Positions 62,056-64,000 of a DNA stretch of 64,000 bases are shown here, one piece after another (the first letter of the stretch is position 1; the number at the start of each line of letters is the position of its first letter). A model generated the notes under the pieces. It was not told the origin of the DNA. It ran no database searches and saw only the letters and a list, made by a program, of their open reading frames with translations. Location: assembly GCA_038373865.1 (NCBI GenBank), contig JAXGGA010005801.1, positions 1-64,000 of the forward strand. The letters are read 5' to 3'. The DNA is from Uloborus plumipes. Lineage: Eukaryota > Arthropoda > Arachnida > Araneae > Uloboridae. Both the position numbers and the translations under genes were made by a program.

Positions 62056-64000
62056 GTAAGTTTTTAACATTCTAAATAGTAAGCACAAGAATGGTAAATT
62101 AAAAAATTAAAAAATACTTTAATATCTATCTCTTGTTGGTTTTTGAAAGCTGAACGTATTAGCACATTATTTCTTTTACTTAAAAATTACATTTTTAGCT
62201 TAAATATTTCAACCATGTAATATTTTTTAACTATTTAAAAATAAATACTTAAGGTGTCAGTTTTTATGATTTTCATTATTTTCTTACTAAAATCAAAGGT
62301 GAAAATCTGCAGGTGTCGTTTTGACCCATATTTTAATTCCATCTTTGATTCATACATTTTTTTCCAGTGAAGTCCCCAATCGAGTTACAGGTAGTTCGAG
62401 TGTACAAATTGAGTGTACTTAACGTCAAATTTTGAATTAAAGGGATTCTTTCCTAAGCTTTTAATGGAGTATATCAAAAATGTTTGTCAAGCAAAATCAG
62501 TAACACATATTTTCTTCAATTTTGGCGTCCTTCTAAATTTTAATAGTTTGCTTTTTTTATTTATTTATTTATTTATTTATTTTTTTTTTTTGCTCTTTTT
62601 CTTTTTCTTTTTCTAACTTCATTAAGAACTACGTTTTCAGTGGAACCCCAATATTATGTTTCTCAAGGAACTAAGTAAAAAAAATTAAAAGAAAAGAAAA
62701 CGTTAAATACAGGTTATATGTAGAAAACAGCTACTAAAGAGACCTGCTGAAAAAAACATAAATGGGGGGGGGCATAAATTTGGGGGATGTAGAATCAGGG
62801 TTTCACTCTATTTTAAAATTCTTAAGAGTAACTGTCAATTTTTGAGTTTTTTTTTCAATTGGTTTACAAATTATTCTTGAGGCATTTTAAATCTGGTTTT
62901 TCAGTAAAAAATTTTTAGCTGCATCTTGCTTCACTCTACAGTGGAGTCGACTTATTGCTTGGGTAACAGGTTTTTTAATAATTAATGATTTTTTAATTTA
63001 ATATTCAATCAGTTTTTGTGCCCATTATATAGCAGACCTTCCAACTTTTGCACATTAAACATGAAGTATATGCATTTTAGTGGTTATTGTAACTGTTTTT
63101 TTTTTTTTTTGCTAGTCCTCCCAATATTTTACTCTTTTAAATGCACTCGTAAATGATTCTATGAAAAACACATGTTTTGTTTTACTATGTGTTTCTTTGA
63201 CATGTTGTTTCTAGTGTTTTGAACTCTGTTTTGTGTTCTATAGTAAGAGACTTGCTCACTTAAGATTTTGCCACTCACATTTAGAAATTCCTATCCAGTT
63301 GCAACCAACACTAGCCATGCAGATCATCTTTGCTTGTTACCCAGCTTTATCATTAGTTTATGGAGAATTAACTTACTAAAATTGGGTACTTGCATAGTAT
63401 TCTGTTGACTATTTTTAGCAAAACTAAAACTATTGCTGAATGAAATTGAAGAAAATAAAATCGAAATAAGTACAACTTTTTTCTGGCAGTATATAGTATA
63501 TTTGGTGAAGTTTTTGTTTTTGACAAAAATGCAAGAGTGAGTAAGTACCAAAAATTAATGTAAAATGTTGGGGTAAGAAAATCCAGAAATCCGTATAGAA
63601 ATCAGGAAATTCTGTTCTGGAAAAAATTACTAGAGAATGCAGGGTTGCCACAGGCTACTTAAATGCTACTTTTTGCTACTTTTTTTGTCACAAGGCGACT
63701 TTGGAGACTTTTTTATTCAAAAACTGGCTAAAAAGCAACCTTTTTTCGCGAAAGCTACTTTTTTGGAGACTTTTTATTTTCCAAAGCAAGTTTTTATTCA
63801 ATAATAGTTGAGTTTTTTCACCCTTTTTGTTGTTTATTTAACAGTTTGAAACATATTTTTTATTACTCTTTATTCCCATTTCATCTTGTTTTTTAGTGAA
63901 AAGTGGTTTGCTAATAGCACTCCAGTTTTTTGTCATCCGAACTCTTCAAATAGGGTGTTGACTGAACTGGGTAACATGGAATTGCCTGAAAATTCATTTT
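62056..64000. other. SMCR8 intron 7 to window end
   Basis: No further SMCR8 exon could be supported. Contains a TTTA microsatellite at 62553-62583 and T-rich sequence. 63655-63770 repeats CTACTTTTT and GGAGACTTTTT words, probably a small repeat. Confidence 0.4.

Noticed and set aside
63241..63360. Candidate further SMCR8 exon after CACATTTAG
   Set aside because: In the phase required by exon 7 it meets a stop codon after nine codons.

Overview
The window reads as nuclear DNA of an animal with large, TE-filled introns. It is AT-rich, has no operon or bacterial signals, and both recognisable genes are split by GT..AG introns. The repeats (irritans-like mariner, several hAT families, tRNA-derived SINEs, foldback MITEs, an LTR element in miniature) suggest an arthropod, perhaps a chelicerate such as a spider. 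That placement is inference from the flavour of the repeats and was not tested by a search.

Layout. 1-21130 holds no gene I can support and consists mainly of repeats. Its striking part is 8930-19060, a nest of inverted repeats: a 1.4-kb foldback at 9085-10480, a 3-kb foldback at 10465-13425 with a pogo-like MITE in one arm, and outer ends near 8930 and 19040 that are inverted to each other. A 2.9-kb element with a 6-bp target duplication is inserted inside. 21130-47822 is one complete gene on the minus strand, PEX7, the WD40 receptor for PTS2 peroxisomal matrix proteins. I reconstructed it as 11 coding exons (945 nt, 314 residues) that stay in phase from start to stop. Its largest introns (2, 4, 6 and 7) are long because transposons landed in them: a 5.4-kb hAT in intron 4, a mariner in intron 6, a 3.85-kb hAT-like element in intron 7 and a second copy of the 6-bp-TSD element in intron 2. 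Between the genes (47823-52606) lie a SINE with perfect 16-bp duplications, an 863-bp hAT-type element with perfect 8-bp duplications, and a 1.57-kb element with an internal giant hairpin that ends close to the first SMCR8 exon found.

52633 to beyond 62055 is the 5' part of SMCR8 on the plus strand, the DENN-type partner of C9orf72 in autophagy and lysosome regulation. Seven coding exons are visible and the gene runs on past the window. Its first intron holds a 566-bp LTR element in miniature whose two 151-bp LTRs each carry a tRNA-like (Pol III A/B box) segment.

PEX7 and SMCR8 are head to head, about 4.8 kb apart between start codons. They act in different pathways (peroxisome import and autophagy/lysosome control) and nothing in the sequence shows joint regulation. 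The most novel items are the 6-bp-TSD element family, the tRNA-like LTR element and the nested foldback block.
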